A stretch of 12,109 nucleotides of DNA from Comamonadaceae bacterium (lineage in GTDB: Bacteria; Pseudomonadota; Gammaproteobacteria; Burkholderiales; Burkholderiaceae_C): assembly GCA_947452325.1 (NCBI GenBank), contig CANGCZ010000031.1, positions 1 to 12,109 on the forward strand, written 5' to 3'. Below are positions 1-6,805 of this stretch, piece after piece. Below the pieces are notes generated by a model. The model made no database searches. It was not told the origin of the DNA and saw nothing but the letters and a program-made list of their open reading frames with translations. Positions within the stretch are counted from its first letter, which is position 1. Each line of letters begins with the position of its first letter. The position numbers and the translations under genes were made by a program.

Positions 1-728
1 CGCTGGGTGCGACCGAAGACCGTGTGGTCGGCGCGCTCGATCTGGAGCAAGCGCTCAGCCAAGGCGTGAAAGCGTTTTCGCCTGGCTTGCTGGCGCAGGC
101 CAACCGAGGTTTTTTGTATATCGATGAAGTCAATTTACTGGAAGACCATCTGGTCGATTTGCTGATCGACGTGGCCGCCTCCGGTGAAAACGTGGTGGAA
201 CGCGAAGGCCTCAGCATCCGACATCCGGCGCGCTTTGTACTCGTCGGCAGCGGCAACCCGGAAGAAGGCGAATTGCGTCCGCAGTTACTTGACCGTTTCG
301 GTTTGTCGGTGGAAGTGCGCACACCGCAAGACCTGGACCAACGCGTGCTTGTGATCAAACGCCGTGATGCGTTCGAGCGAGACCCCGAGGCATTCCGTCA
401 AGCTTACGCGGCAGACAACCAAGCATTGCGAAACCATATTGTGAAAGCTCGCAAAACACTGGACAAAGTCGAAGCCGGTGACGACTTGCTACGCACTTGC
501 GCGCAACTCTGCCAAAAGCTGGGCACCGATGGTTTGCGCGCCGAGCTCACGCTGATGCGCGCCAGCCGCGCCTATGCTGCGATACAAGGTAAAAAAACCG
601 TTACCACGGCGCATTTGCGCGCCATCGCGCCACTGGCCTTGCGCCACCGTTTGCGCCGCAATCCGCTGGACGACACCGGCTCGGGCACGCGTGTGCAACG
701 TGCGCTTGAGGAGGTGTTGGGCGCGTGA
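1..728 (+). CDS. bchI: BchI, magnesium chelatase AAA+ ATPase subunit (5' end outside window)
   Basis: This is the C-terminal 241 codons of the ATPase motor subunit of magnesium chelatase, which works with BchD and BchH to insert Mg2+ into protoporphyrin IX in the cytoplasm. The frame is open from base 3, beginning LGATEDRVVG, the segment that normally follows the Walker A region of BchI; Walker A itself lies upstream of the window. Visible are Walker B in GFLYIDEVNLL (near base 123), a sensor-1 segment VGSGNPEEG (near 245), LRPQLLDRFG carrying the expected arginine finger (near 275-300), and a sensor-2-like helix LTLMRASRAYAA (near 550-580). No in-frame stop interrupts it. Its TGA overlaps the GTG start of bchD by 4 bp (GTGA), implying translational coupling and equal supply of the two AAA+ subunits. 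The identification is secure; the true start cannot be seen. Confidence 0.96.
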   Translation, partial: LGATEDRVVGALDLEQALSQGVKAFSPGLLAQANRGFLYIDEVNLLEDHLVDLLIDVAASGENVVEREGLSIRHPARFVLVGSGNPEEGELRPQLLDRFGLSVEVRTPQDLDQRVLVIKRRDAFERDPEAFRQAYAADNQALRNHIVKARKTLDKVEAGDDLLRTCAQLCQKLGTDGLRAELTLMRASRAYAAIQGKKTVTTAHLRAIAPLALRHRLRRNPLDDTGSGTRVQRALEEVLGA

Positions 729-2614
729 ACTTGGCCTGGGACGACGCCTTGTGGGCTGCGGCCGCGCTCAGCGTCGACCCCTCAGGTTTGCGCGGGGTCT
801 GGGTGCGTGCACCGCACGGGCCGGTGCGCGACCGCTGGCTGGCTGAACTCAACAAACTACAGCCTTTGCTGCGTCGGTTACCGGGTCACGCAGACAGCGA
901 ACGCCTGCTCGGCGGTTTAGACCTCGGCGCCACTTTGAATGCCGGTCGTGCCATTTACCAGCCCGGTTTGCTGCTGCAAACCACGCCCACGGTCTTGCTG
1001 CTACCTATGGCCGAGCGCCTGCCGGACGACACCGCCGCCATCCTCGGTCAGGTGTTGGACCAGGGTCAGGTCACCTTGGGCAGCAGCGGCGTGTCTCAAG
1101 ACACGTTCATCGGTGTCGCTGCCTTGGATGAAGCATTGGAAGATGAACCCCCGTTGGCCGGTGGTTTGCAGGAACGGCTGGGCATCTGGCTGGATTTGCG
1201 TTCCATGGGCCGTGCAGGTGGCGAATCCGACGAAACCCGGCTGGTGCTGGACGCCTTGCCCGAGTTGGACTTGACCGCTGTGCGCGCCCATGCGCGGCAG
1301 TTGCCGGTCAGCGACGCCCAATTGTTGGCTGTGTGCCAAACCGCCATGGCGCTGGGTGTGGACAGCTTGCGCGCGCCCTTGGCGGCCATCACGTTGGCCA
1401 AAATCATGGCGGCTTTGCGTGGCAGTGACGCGGTGGAAGACGAAGACCTGGGGCGTGCAGCGCGTCTGGTGATCACACCGCGTGCCACCCGTCTGCCGCC
1501 GCCACCGGAGCAAGCACAGCAGGAACCACCACCGCCCGAGCCATCCGAAGCCGACAGCCCGCCAGAAAATCCTCAAGCCGAACCGCCGCAAGAACCAGAG
1601 TCGCCTGCGGATGCGCAGAACGAACCCGAATTCGAACCGGAACAAATGGCCGAGATGATGCTGGAAGCCGCTTTGGCCAGCCTGCCAGCAGATGTGCTGG
1701 CGCAGTTGGCCAGCCACAAACAACAGTCCGTGTCGGGCCGAGGACAAGGCCGCAGCGGCGAACGCAAAATGGGTTTTTTGCGCGGCACGCCCATGCCGCC
1801 GCGCCCGGGCAACCCGCGCCAAGGCGCTCGCCTGCATGTGCTGGCCACTTTAAACGCCGCCGTGCCGCGCCAAAAGCTGCGCCGCATCCCCGCCAATTCC
1901 AAAGCCCGACTGGCCATTCGTACCGAGGATTTCCATGTTCACCGTTACGCGGAAAACACCCCGACGTGTTTGATATTCGCGATTGACGCATCCGGCTCTG
2001 CGGCGCTTCACCGGCTGGCCGAAGCCAAAGGCGCGGTCGAGTTGTTGCTGACCCAGTCTTATGCCAGACGCGATCAAGTGTGCGTCATCGGCTTTCGCGG
2101 CACCACGGCGGAGGTGTTGTTACCGCCAACCAAATCCCTGGTGCGCGCCAAACGCAGCCTGTCAGGTCTGCCCGGCGGCGGCGGCACGCCATTGGCCAAG
2201 GCCATTGAGCAAAGCCTGCAAGTCGCGCTGGCAGAAAAACGCCTCGGGCATTCGCCCAGCCTGGTGATGTTGTCGGACGGCCGCCCGAACGTGACATTAC
2301 AAGGCCAAGGCGGACGTGCGCAAGCGCTGGAGGAGGCACTCACTTTGGCGCGCCAGTGGCGTGGTCATGGCCTGCCTGCCATCTGGTTGGACACCAGTGC
2401 CAGACCAGACCCGCAGGCGCAGCAATTGGCCAAGGAAATGGGCGCACGTTACGTGCCACTGCCCATGGCCAATGGCAGCCGCATGGCGCAAGTGGTCCAA
2501 GCGGTGCAATCCGGTGGCCCCCTGCCCTCCAAACCGGCTGCGGTTTTGCCGGTCTGGCAAAAGCAAAGCGCCACCTCTTCCACCTCAGTGTGGCGCAATC
2601 CGGCGGCGAATTGA
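725..2614 (+). CDS. bchD: BchD, magnesium chelatase AAA+/VWA subunit
   Basis: A 629-residue subunit that forms the platform for BchI hexamers and passes ATP-driven changes to the BchH-porphyrin complex. The N-terminal AAA+ half resembles BchI (LDLGATLNAGRAIYQPGLLL aligns with the neighbouring BchI segment), but Walker B is degenerate (VLLLPMAERL), as is usual for BchD, so it probably does not hydrolyse ATP. Residues about 256-306 form a Pro/Glu-rich acidic linker. The C-terminal von Willebrand A domain has a full MIDAS: DASGS at 421-425, T488 in GGGGTPLAKA, and D518 in MLSDGRPNV. The length exceeds the roughly 560 aa I recall for Rhodobacter BchD, mostly through the linker. The GTG start at 725 is supported by GAGGAGG at 708-714 with a 10-nt spacer and by the 4-bp overlap with bchI. 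Confidence 0.96.
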   Translation: MNLAWDDALWAAAALSVDPSGLRGVWVRAPHGPVRDRWLAELNKLQPLLRRLPGHADSERLLGGLDLGATLNAGRAIYQPGLLLQTTPTVLLLPMAERLPDDTAAILGQVLDQGQVTLGSSGVSQDTFIGVAALDEALEDEPPLAGGLQERLGIWLDLRSMGRAGGESDETRLVLDALPELDLTAVRAHARQLPVSDAQLLAVCQTAMALGVDSLRAPLAAITLAKIMAALRGSDAVEDEDLGRAARLVITPRATRLPPPPEQAQQEPPPPEPSEADSPPENPQAEPPQEPESPADAQNEPEFEPEQMAEMMLEAALASLPADVLAQLASHKQQSVSGRGQGRSGERKMGFLRGTPMPPRPGNPRQGARLHVLATLNAAVPRQKLRRIPANSKARLAIRTEDFHVHRYAENTPTCLIFAIDASGSAALHRLAEAKGAVELLLTQSYARRDQVCVIGFRGTTAEVLLPPTKSLVRAKRSLSGLPGGGGTPLAKAIEQSLQVALAEKRLGHSPSLVMLSDGRPNVTLQGQGGRAQALEEALTLARQWRGHGLPAIWLDTSARPDPQAQQLAKEMGARYVPLPMANGSRMAQVVQAVQSGGPLPSKPAAVLPVWQKQSATSSTSVWRNPAAN

Positions 2615-2619
2615 GTGCC

Positions 2620-3525
2620 ATGGACTGGGAACAACAGCGCCACCACTGGCCGCACGCAGGGCTGAGCTGGTTCATTGAAGCAGCCGGTGTGCGCTGGCAT
2701 GTGCAACAGGCCGGTAAGCAAGGACCTCGCGTGTTGCTACTGCACGGTACCGGCGCTTCTTCTCATACCTGGCGCGACATGCTGCTGCCGTTGTCAGCGC
2801 ACGCGCAAGTGCTGGCCATCGATTTACCCGGTCACGGCTTCAGCAGCCTGGCTGAAGGGGATGGCATGTCATTACCGGGCATGGCCAAAGGCATAGGCAG
2901 TTTGCTCGAACACATGGGTTTTGCTACGCAAGCATTCATAGGCCATTCGGCAGGTGCTGCCATCGCCGCGCAAATGGTGCTGGATCAGGGCTTGCAACCA
3001 CAGGTACTGATAGGCATCAACCCGGCATGGTTGCCTCTGCCGGGCTTGGCCGGTTTGTTGTTTCCACCGGCGGCCAAATTGCTGGCTGTTACCAGCTTGG
3101 TGCCGCAGTGGTTTGCGCGCCAGGCCAGCAGCCCCGGCGTACTGAACAAACTGCTGCAAAGCACCGGTTCGACGCTGGATGAACACGGCAAGTATTTGTA
3201 CGCTCAACTCGTCGCCAGCCCTGCGCATGCGCAAGGCGCACTCAAGATGATGGCGGCATGGGATTTGTCACGCGGCGCGCACAAGTTACGGCAATTGCAT
3301 TGCCCGGTTCGCATGCTGATCGGAGACAAAGATGGCACGGTGCCGCCTTTGCAAGCCCGACAGGCGCTGGAATTGCTTTCAGACGCTGAATCAGACATAC
3401 GACCGGGTTACGGTCATCTGCTGCACGAAGAAGCGCCACAGCTTGCGATTGATTTCTGCTTGAATGCGTTGACCGCCACTCAACGCCCCGATGAGTCAGC
3501 GACAGCACAAATGCCCCTCACCTGA
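2620..3525 (+). CDS. bchO: BchO, alpha/beta-hydrolase of the magnesium-chelatase operon
   Basis: A 301-residue alpha/beta-fold hydrolase. BchO is found with bchI and bchD in photosynthesis clusters and is assigned to the magnesium-chelation step, but its substrate is not established. Visible are the oxyanion-hole segment LLLHGTGASSHTW, the nucleophile elbow GHSAG with Ser110, an acid in LIGDKDGTVPP (Asp236, or Asp238), and the catalytic His266 in GYGHLLHEE, so the triad is complete. I chose ATG 2620, five bases after the bchD stop, because MDWEQQRHHWPHAG matches the usual BchO N-terminus. The frame is open further upstream, but that part is a shadow of bchD. There is no strong ribosome-binding site, so reinitiation or coupling after bchD is likely. 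It is the last gene of the bchI-D-O run visible here. Confidence 0.93.
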   Translation: MDWEQQRHHWPHAGLSWFIEAAGVRWHVQQAGKQGPRVLLLHGTGASSHTWRDMLLPLSAHAQVLAIDLPGHGFSSLAEGDGMSLPGMAKGIGSLLEHMGFATQAFIGHSAGAAIAAQMVLDQGLQPQVLIGINPAWLPLPGLAGLLFPPAAKLLAVTSLVPQWFARQASSPGVLNKLLQSTGSTLDEHGKYLYAQLVASPAHAQGALKMMAAWDLSRGAHKLRQLHCPVRMLIGDKDGTVPPLQARQALELLSDAESDIRPGYGHLLHEEAPQLAIDFCLNALTATQRPDESATAQMPLT

Positions 3526-3638
3526 CACTGAACATTCGCTAAAAAAAACTCAATGTCCCCTGAAATTGATACACAAAGAAAAGCTGGAAAAATTAGCCTA
3601 CAAAATTACTTCTAGAATATGAAAAAGAGGTTAAATAA
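3526..3638 (+). promoter_or_regulatory. AT-rich gap after bchO; probable promoter and RBS of the next gene
   Basis: This 113-bp gap is strikingly richer in A and T than the flanking bch genes. GAGG at 3627-3630, 8 nt before the ATG at 3639, is a good ribosome-binding site. TAGAAT at 3613-3618 is a 5-of-6 match to a sigma-70 -10 box, but I find no matching -35 at the right distance. TTGATA at 3566-3571 has only AAAATT at the corresponding -10 position. I see no convincing rho-independent terminator for bchO, so the next two genes may be both read through from bchO and expressed from their own start. The exact promoter is unresolved. Confidence 0.4.
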
Positions 3639-3986
3639 ATGAAAAAAAACTATTACATCAATTTTTTAAATTTGCTCAAGGCGTTCGAGCCCACCGCAGA
3701 TGAGGCATTGCTGGACCACACCTGCAAATTGATGCTCGAAGAAATTGCCATCGGCGTGTCCAACGACAAGCTGCTGACAGTCTCCGACATCATGGCTTTC
3801 AAGCACCTTGGCTCACCCGCCACCTTGCATCGCAAATTGGATATTCTTTTGAATACCAAATTGGTCGAATCCACATTCAAAGGCACCAACCGGCGCACCA
3901 AATACATCAATCTGACCGCCACCGGCCAAGCCTATTTCGAGCGTTTATCCAGCGCCATTCAGTTGGTACATGCCAACCAGCAATGA
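3639..3986 (+). CDS. Small winged-helix DNA-binding protein (MarR-like), function unknown
   Basis: A 115-residue protein I cannot name. Residues about 47-77 read as a helix-turn-helix: TVSDIMAFKHLGSPATLHRK suggests a positioning helix and a recognition helix at about 59-72. It is followed by LVESTFKGTNRRTKYINLTATGQAYF, a basic beta-hairpin wing and the T-x-x-G closing segment typical of MarR/PadR-like winged helices. The N-terminal 40 residues are helical and may mediate dimerisation. There is one cysteine, Cys29. The protein is shorter than usual MarR members (about 140-150 aa). The start is ATG 3639 with GAGG 8 nt upstream. The stop overlaps the start of the next gene as ATGA, so the two are probably made together. 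Sitting between bchO and bchP suggests a role in photosynthesis control, but this is inference from position only. Confidence 0.72.
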   Translation: MKKNYYINFLNLLKAFEPTADEALLDHTCKLMLEEIAIGVSNDKLLTVSDIMAFKHLGSPATLHRKLDILLNTKLVESTFKGTNRRTKYINLTATGQAYFERLSSAIQLVHANQQ

Positions 3987-4561
3987 TTTCCCGATTATTT
4001 TGGGACAACAAGGCCATCACCTACATGGCCTTGTCACTGGGATTTGGGGCTGTTTATGCACTGAACAACATGCTGACCGCGCCTTTGCTGCTGGCTCCAG
4101 GCGCACATTTGATCCATTTACCCAGCGGTTTTAAATTCTTACTTGTCTTGGTTTTCGGCGCTGTCGGCGCACTCAGCATTTTCACTGTCTCCTTGTGCGC
4201 GGCGCTGGGTTTTTATTTCCCAGGCCATCTGGCCCTGTCTCTTGAACTGGCCACGGCCAACGCACTGGCACCCTGGCTAACCAAACGGTTTTTTCTCGAC
4301 CACGAGATGTTGCAAGATAACTTGAGCAACCTGAGTTGGAAAAAGCTGCTGGGCATGGGCTTGCTTTTTTCTTTGTTGAATTCCTCGCTCAACCAGCTCA
4401 TTCTTTATTGGAATCAAACCATACAAAACATGGTCGACGGGTTGGCCATCATGCTGATCGGCGACCTCAGCGGCGTATGTCTGGTGACGGGTTTGATACG
4501 CCTGGGCTTGAATATCTTCAAAGCACAAAGCCGGAATTTATCCGGCTCTGACAAAAACTAA
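3983..4561 (+). CDS. Multi-spanning membrane protein, MASE1-like in appearance, function unknown
   Basis: A 192-residue hydrophobic protein I do not recognise. Likely membrane segments are at about 11-38, 49-79, 81-99, 119-141 and 152-178, with a charged loop at 100-118 and a polar tail after 180. The motif LPSGFKFLLVLVFGAVGAL and the late segment GDLSGVCLVTG loosely recall MASE1-type integral membrane sensor domains, in which an acidic-Gly pair starts the last helix; this is a weak resemblance, not a family assignment. No catalytic or signalling domain (GGDEF, kinase, PAS) follows, so a MASE1-type input would be free-standing. Cys71 and Cys166 lie in membrane segments. ATG 3983 overlaps the stop of the winged-helix gene and has no ribosome-binding site of its own, indicating translational coupling. 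A membrane sensor or anchor for that DNA-binding protein is a reasonable guess, untested. Confidence 0.7.
   Translation: MISRLFWDNKAITYMALSLGFGAVYALNNMLTAPLLLAPGAHLIHLPSGFKFLLVLVFGAVGALSIFTVSLCAALGFYFPGHLALSLELATANALAPWLTKRFFLDHEMLQDNLSNLSWKKLLGMGLLFSLLNSSLNQLILYWNQTIQNMVDGLAIMLIGDLSGVCLVTGLIRLGLNIFKAQSRNLSGSDKN
4529..4547. repeat. Short inverted repeat at the end of the membrane-protein gene
   Basis: AGCCGGA (4529-4535) and TCCGGCT (4541-4547) form a perfect 7-bp stem with a 5-nt loop, just before the stop codon at 4559-4561. On the plus strand it is followed by CTGACAAAAACTA, which is not a U-tract, so it is not a classical terminator in that direction. It may protect the 3' end or act with the hairpin at 4571-4600. 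Confidence 0.35.
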
Positions 4562-4570
4562 GCCTCAAGC

Positions 4571-4600
4571 GACCAACCGGCAAACGCCTGCCGATTGGTC
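4571..4600. terminator. Hairpin between convergent genes, probable bidirectional terminator
   Basis: Arms 4571-4582 (GACCAACCGGCA) and 4589-4600 (TGCCGATTGGTC) pair over 12 bp around a 6-nt loop. In the plus-strand RNA there is one C-A mismatch; in the minus-strand RNA the same position is a G-U pair, so the stem is continuous. It sits in the 48-bp gap between the stop of the membrane-protein gene and the stop of bchP, where both transcripts should end. A T-run on the minus strand (TTTTT at 4558-4554) lies about 12 bases beyond the stem. On the plus strand only TTTT at 4615-4618 follows. The stem is convincing; the exact termination efficiency is not. Confidence 0.6.
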
Positions 4601-4609
4601 ACACCCGGG

Positions 4610-5812
4610 TCAGGTTTTGGCCATTCCCATCAAGTGCGCCATGTCTTTTAAAAATATTTTCACGTGCGCCATGGGTTTCTTGCGTTCGAGCTTTTTATTC
4701 ATGTACGAATCAAACGTCAGTTTTTGAACATCCTTGTCTTCGCACATCTTGACAAAACTTTCGCGCCGCTTGTCGGTGCTGTACCAGAAATACTGCATGA
4801 TGCCCAGCACCAGAAACACCGTGCCATGGTCTTTCATGAATCGTTTGCGAGCCAGCTTCAAGGCCTTGGTGTTGCCGGTGCTAAGCAACTCATGCACGGC
4901 CTCGGCCGCCAGACGCCCGCCAAGCATGGCGTAGTAAATGCCTTCGCCGGACGCCGGTGCAACCACACCGGCCGCGTCTCCGGCCAGCACGACATCACGC
5001 CCGTTGTCCCAGCGCGGCAGCGGCTTCATCGGCAAAGGCGCACCCTCGCGGCGTAACACCGTGGCTTGCTGTAAACCGGCGGCATCGCGCAATCGTCCGA
5101 CCGCGCCTCGCAATGAAAACCCTTTGTCAGCGCTGCCTGTGCCCACACTCATGGTGTCGCCGTGCGGAAACACCCAGCCATAAAAATCAGGCGACAAACT
5201 GCCCCGGTAGTACACATCGCAGCGTGAAGGATCGGCATCGGTTTGCAGCATGTCTGCCGGGGTTTGCAATATCTCGTGGTAAGCGAACACGTATTTGGTT
5301 TTTTCTGCGCCTGGCACGGCTTGCCTGGCGACTTCCGACTTGGCGCCGTCGGCACCGACAATGCACAGCCCGCGTGTGCTGGCGGCAAAAGTCAAACCGT
5401 CATCGGTACGCACAGTGAAATGCACGCGGCTCACGCCGTCTTCGTCTCGCGTGAGTTTGTCAAACACCCCGCGCTGGCGCACAGCGCCGTGAGATTCGGC
5501 ACGTACGCGCAACCATTCGTCAAACTGGTCACGGTTAACCATACCGACAAACCCCCCTTCGATGGGGATATCGACTTTTTTGTCCGCTGGGGAAACCATG
5601 CGGGCTGCACGCGCCTTGGCGACCAGCAGCTCATCCGGAATCTGGAAATCTTTGATCAAGCGCGGCGGTATGGCGCCGCCGCAGGGTTTGATACGCCCCT
5701 GTCGGTCCAGCAACAACACGCGGTGCCCTTGTAAAGCCAAATCATCCGCAGCGGTGGCACCTGCCGGGCCGCCGCCCACCACCACCACGTCATAGGTATC
5801 GTTTTGCATCAT
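4610..5812 (-). CDS. bchP: BchP, geranylgeranyl bacteriochlorophyll reductase
   Basis: A 400-residue flavoprotein that reduces the geranylgeranyl tail to phytyl on bacteriochlorophyll a (and possibly free geranylgeranyl diphosphate) with NAD(P)H. It has an N-terminal Rossmann dinucleotide motif GGGPAG at 13-18 ending in the acidic LLLDR. The geranylgeranyl-reductase signature KPCGGAIPP is at about 42-50, and the second FAD motif VVLAGDAAGVVAPASGEG at about 274-291. Length and motifs are typical and complete. Two adjacent ATGs (5812 and 5809) are possible; GGGAG on the minus strand at about 5821-5817 fits either, with the second at the more usual spacing. It lies 37 bp downstream of bchG and is probably cotranscribed with it, so the two terminal steps are made together. 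The gene ends 9 bp from the hairpin at 4571-4600. Confidence 0.95.
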   Translation of the reverse strand: MMQNDTYDVVVVGGGPAGATAADDLALQGHRVLLLDRQGRIKPCGGAIPPRLIKDFQIPDELLVAKARAARMVSPADKKVDIPIEGGFVGMVNRDQFDEWLRVRAESHGAVRQRGVFDKLTRDEDGVSRVHFTVRTDDGLTFAASTRGLCIVGADGAKSEVARQAVPGAEKTKYVFAYHEILQTPADMLQTDADPSRCDVYYRGSLSPDFYGWVFPHGDTMSVGTGSADKGFSLRGAVGRLRDAAGLQQATVLRREGAPLPMKPLPRWDNGRDVVLAGDAAGVVAPASGEGIYYAMLGGRLAAEAVHELLSTGNTKALKLARKRFMKDHGTVFLVLGIMQYFWYSTDKRRESFVKMCEDKDVQKLTFDSYMNKKLERKKPMAHVKIFLKDMAHLMGMAKT

Positions 5813-5849
5813 TTGACTCCCAATAAAAGCTCAGATTCACTCGAATTTG

Positions 5850-6737
5850 TCACGCCGTCACTCCGCTGGCATACCGCAGGGCAAACGCGCTGACCATCAT
5901 GCCGGCCACCAACAAAGGCACACCGAACGCACTCAATCCCAAGGCTTGCTTGACCGGGTCTTTCATGAACCGGTTCATCAAGGGCACTTGCGCATAAATC
6001 AACAGCAAGACTGCCAGCGCGTAAGACCAGTCGCTCCAACGAAGCAACAAAGCCACCACCACCAACTGAGGTAACAGCATGACCCAGCAGGCCGTGCCGG
6101 CCGCGCGTTTGACACCGAGTTGCACCGGCAGCGACCACACGCCCATTTGCCGGTCACCCTCGATGGCTTTGAAATCGTTCAAGGTCATGATGCCGTGGGC
6201 CGCCAGGCTGTAGAGCAAAGCCATCGTCAGAACAGGTGCGCCCGGCAGTTCACCGCCGGACATGACTGCCGCACCGGTGATCCAGGCCAGGCCCTCGTAA
6301 CTGAGTCCGCAAGCGGCGTTGCCCAACCAACCGTCTTGCTTGAAACGAAACGGCGGCGCGCTATATCCCCAAGCCAACAGCAATGCCAGCAAGGTGGCTT
6401 TGAAGCCCCAGGCACCCAGTTGCCATGCCCAAAGCAAAGACAAGCCGGTCCAGACAAAGGCTATGTACAAACCCCAGCGACCCGGGATGCGGCCTGAGGG
6501 TATCGGTCTTTGCGGCTCGTTGATGGCATCCACATGCCGGTCAAACCAATCGTTTACCGCCTGACTGGTGGCGCAAACCATGGGGCCGGCCAGCACAATG
6601 CCGCTGAAAATCAGCCATATATGTTCTGCCAGCGGCTGCCCCGAAGACACCACGCCACAAGCAAATGCCCACATGGGTGGAAACCACGTGACAGGCTTAA
6701 GTAGCTGTAAAACAGCGGCGGGCTGGGGGTAAGGCAT
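5850..6737 (-). CDS. bchG: BchG, bacteriochlorophyll a synthase (geranylgeranyl transferase)
   Basis: An integral-membrane UbiA-family prenyltransferase that esterifies bacteriochlorophyllide a with geranylgeranyl diphosphate. The N-terminus LLKPVTWFPPMWAFACGVVSSG is diagnostic. The first aspartate-rich site is in QAVNDWFDRHVDAINEPQRP (Asn62, Asp63, Asp66, Asp70). The second is in LNDFKAIEGDRQMG (Asp188, Asp195). About seven to nine hydrophobic segments fill the rest. I prefer ATG 6737 (295 aa, MPYPQPAAV), which gives the usual N-terminus; GTG 6740 and GTG 6752 are in frame and would add one or five residues. None of these has a clear ribosome-binding site. A PpsR-type palindrome at 6767-6784 and a possible promoter lie directly upstream, so bchG-bchP may be expressed separately from ppsR. 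There is no pucC-like gene between bchG and bchP. Confidence 0.94.
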   Translation of the reverse strand: MPYPQPAAVLQLLKPVTWFPPMWAFACGVVSSGQPLAEHIWLIFSGIVLAGPMVCATSQAVNDWFDRHVDAINEPQRPIPSGRIPGRWGLYIAFVWTGLSLLWAWQLGAWGFKATLLALLLAWGYSAPPFRFKQDGWLGNAACGLSYEGLAWITGAAVMSGGELPGAPVLTMALLYSLAAHGIMTLNDFKAIEGDRQMGVWSLPVQLGVKRAAGTACWVMLLPQLVVVALLLRWSDWSYALAVLLLIYAQVPLMNRFMKDPVKQALGLSAFGVPLLVAGMMVSAFALRYASGVTA

Positions 6738-6743
6738 CACCCC

Positions 6744-6784
6744 ATTTTTCACATGACAAGCCGAAATGTCAATCTAAGTTGACG
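6744..6784 (-). promoter_or_regulatory. PpsR-type palindrome and possible promoter upstream of bchG
   Basis: On the minus strand, 6784-6767 reads CGTCAACTTAGATTGACA, an inverted repeat of the TGT-N12-ACA kind with one outer base off. It matches the element between aerR and bchF in 16 of 18 positions. Its right arm TTGACA (6772-6767) is a perfect -35 hexamer; 17 bp further is AAAAAT (6749-6744), a 4-of-6 match to a -10. If real, transcription would start near 6737, at the chosen bchG ATG. The operator reading is better supported than the promoter reading. Confidence 0.5.
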
Positions 6785-6788
6785 CTTT

Positions 6789-6801
6789 TTGACGGCGTCA
6801 A
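6789..6801. repeat. Short palindrome after ppsR
   Basis: TTGACGGCGTCAA, arms of 5 bp around GGC, lies 4 bp beyond the ppsR stop codon and next to the bchG operator. It repeats the TTGACG half-site of the neighbouring palindrome (6779-6784). It could be an extra regulator half-site cluster or a minimal stem at the ppsR end. On the minus strand the following bases are AAAAG rather than a T-run, so a terminator role is unlikely. Confidence 0.3.
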
Positions 6802-6805
6802 GGGT

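Noticed and set aside
1001..1837. Long open frame on the minus strand (278 codons) inside bchD
   Set aside because: It lies wholly antisense to a confidently identified gene, has odd His/Arg/Gln-rich composition, and arises from the GC-rich codon pattern of bchD.
2356..2619. N-terminal extension of the bchO frame back to 2356
   Set aside because: The extension overlaps the bchD VWA domain and has no alpha/beta-hydrolase character; the recognisable BchO N-terminus begins at ATG 2620.
3554..3573. TGT...ACA-like pair in the gap upstream of the winged-helix gene
   Set aside because: The TGT and ACA are 14 bases apart rather than 12 and the flanking bases are not symmetric, so it is not counted as a PpsR site.
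5243..5734. Plus-strand open frame of 163 codons antisense to bchP
   Set aside because: No recognisable motifs, full overlap with bchP, and no start signals of its own.
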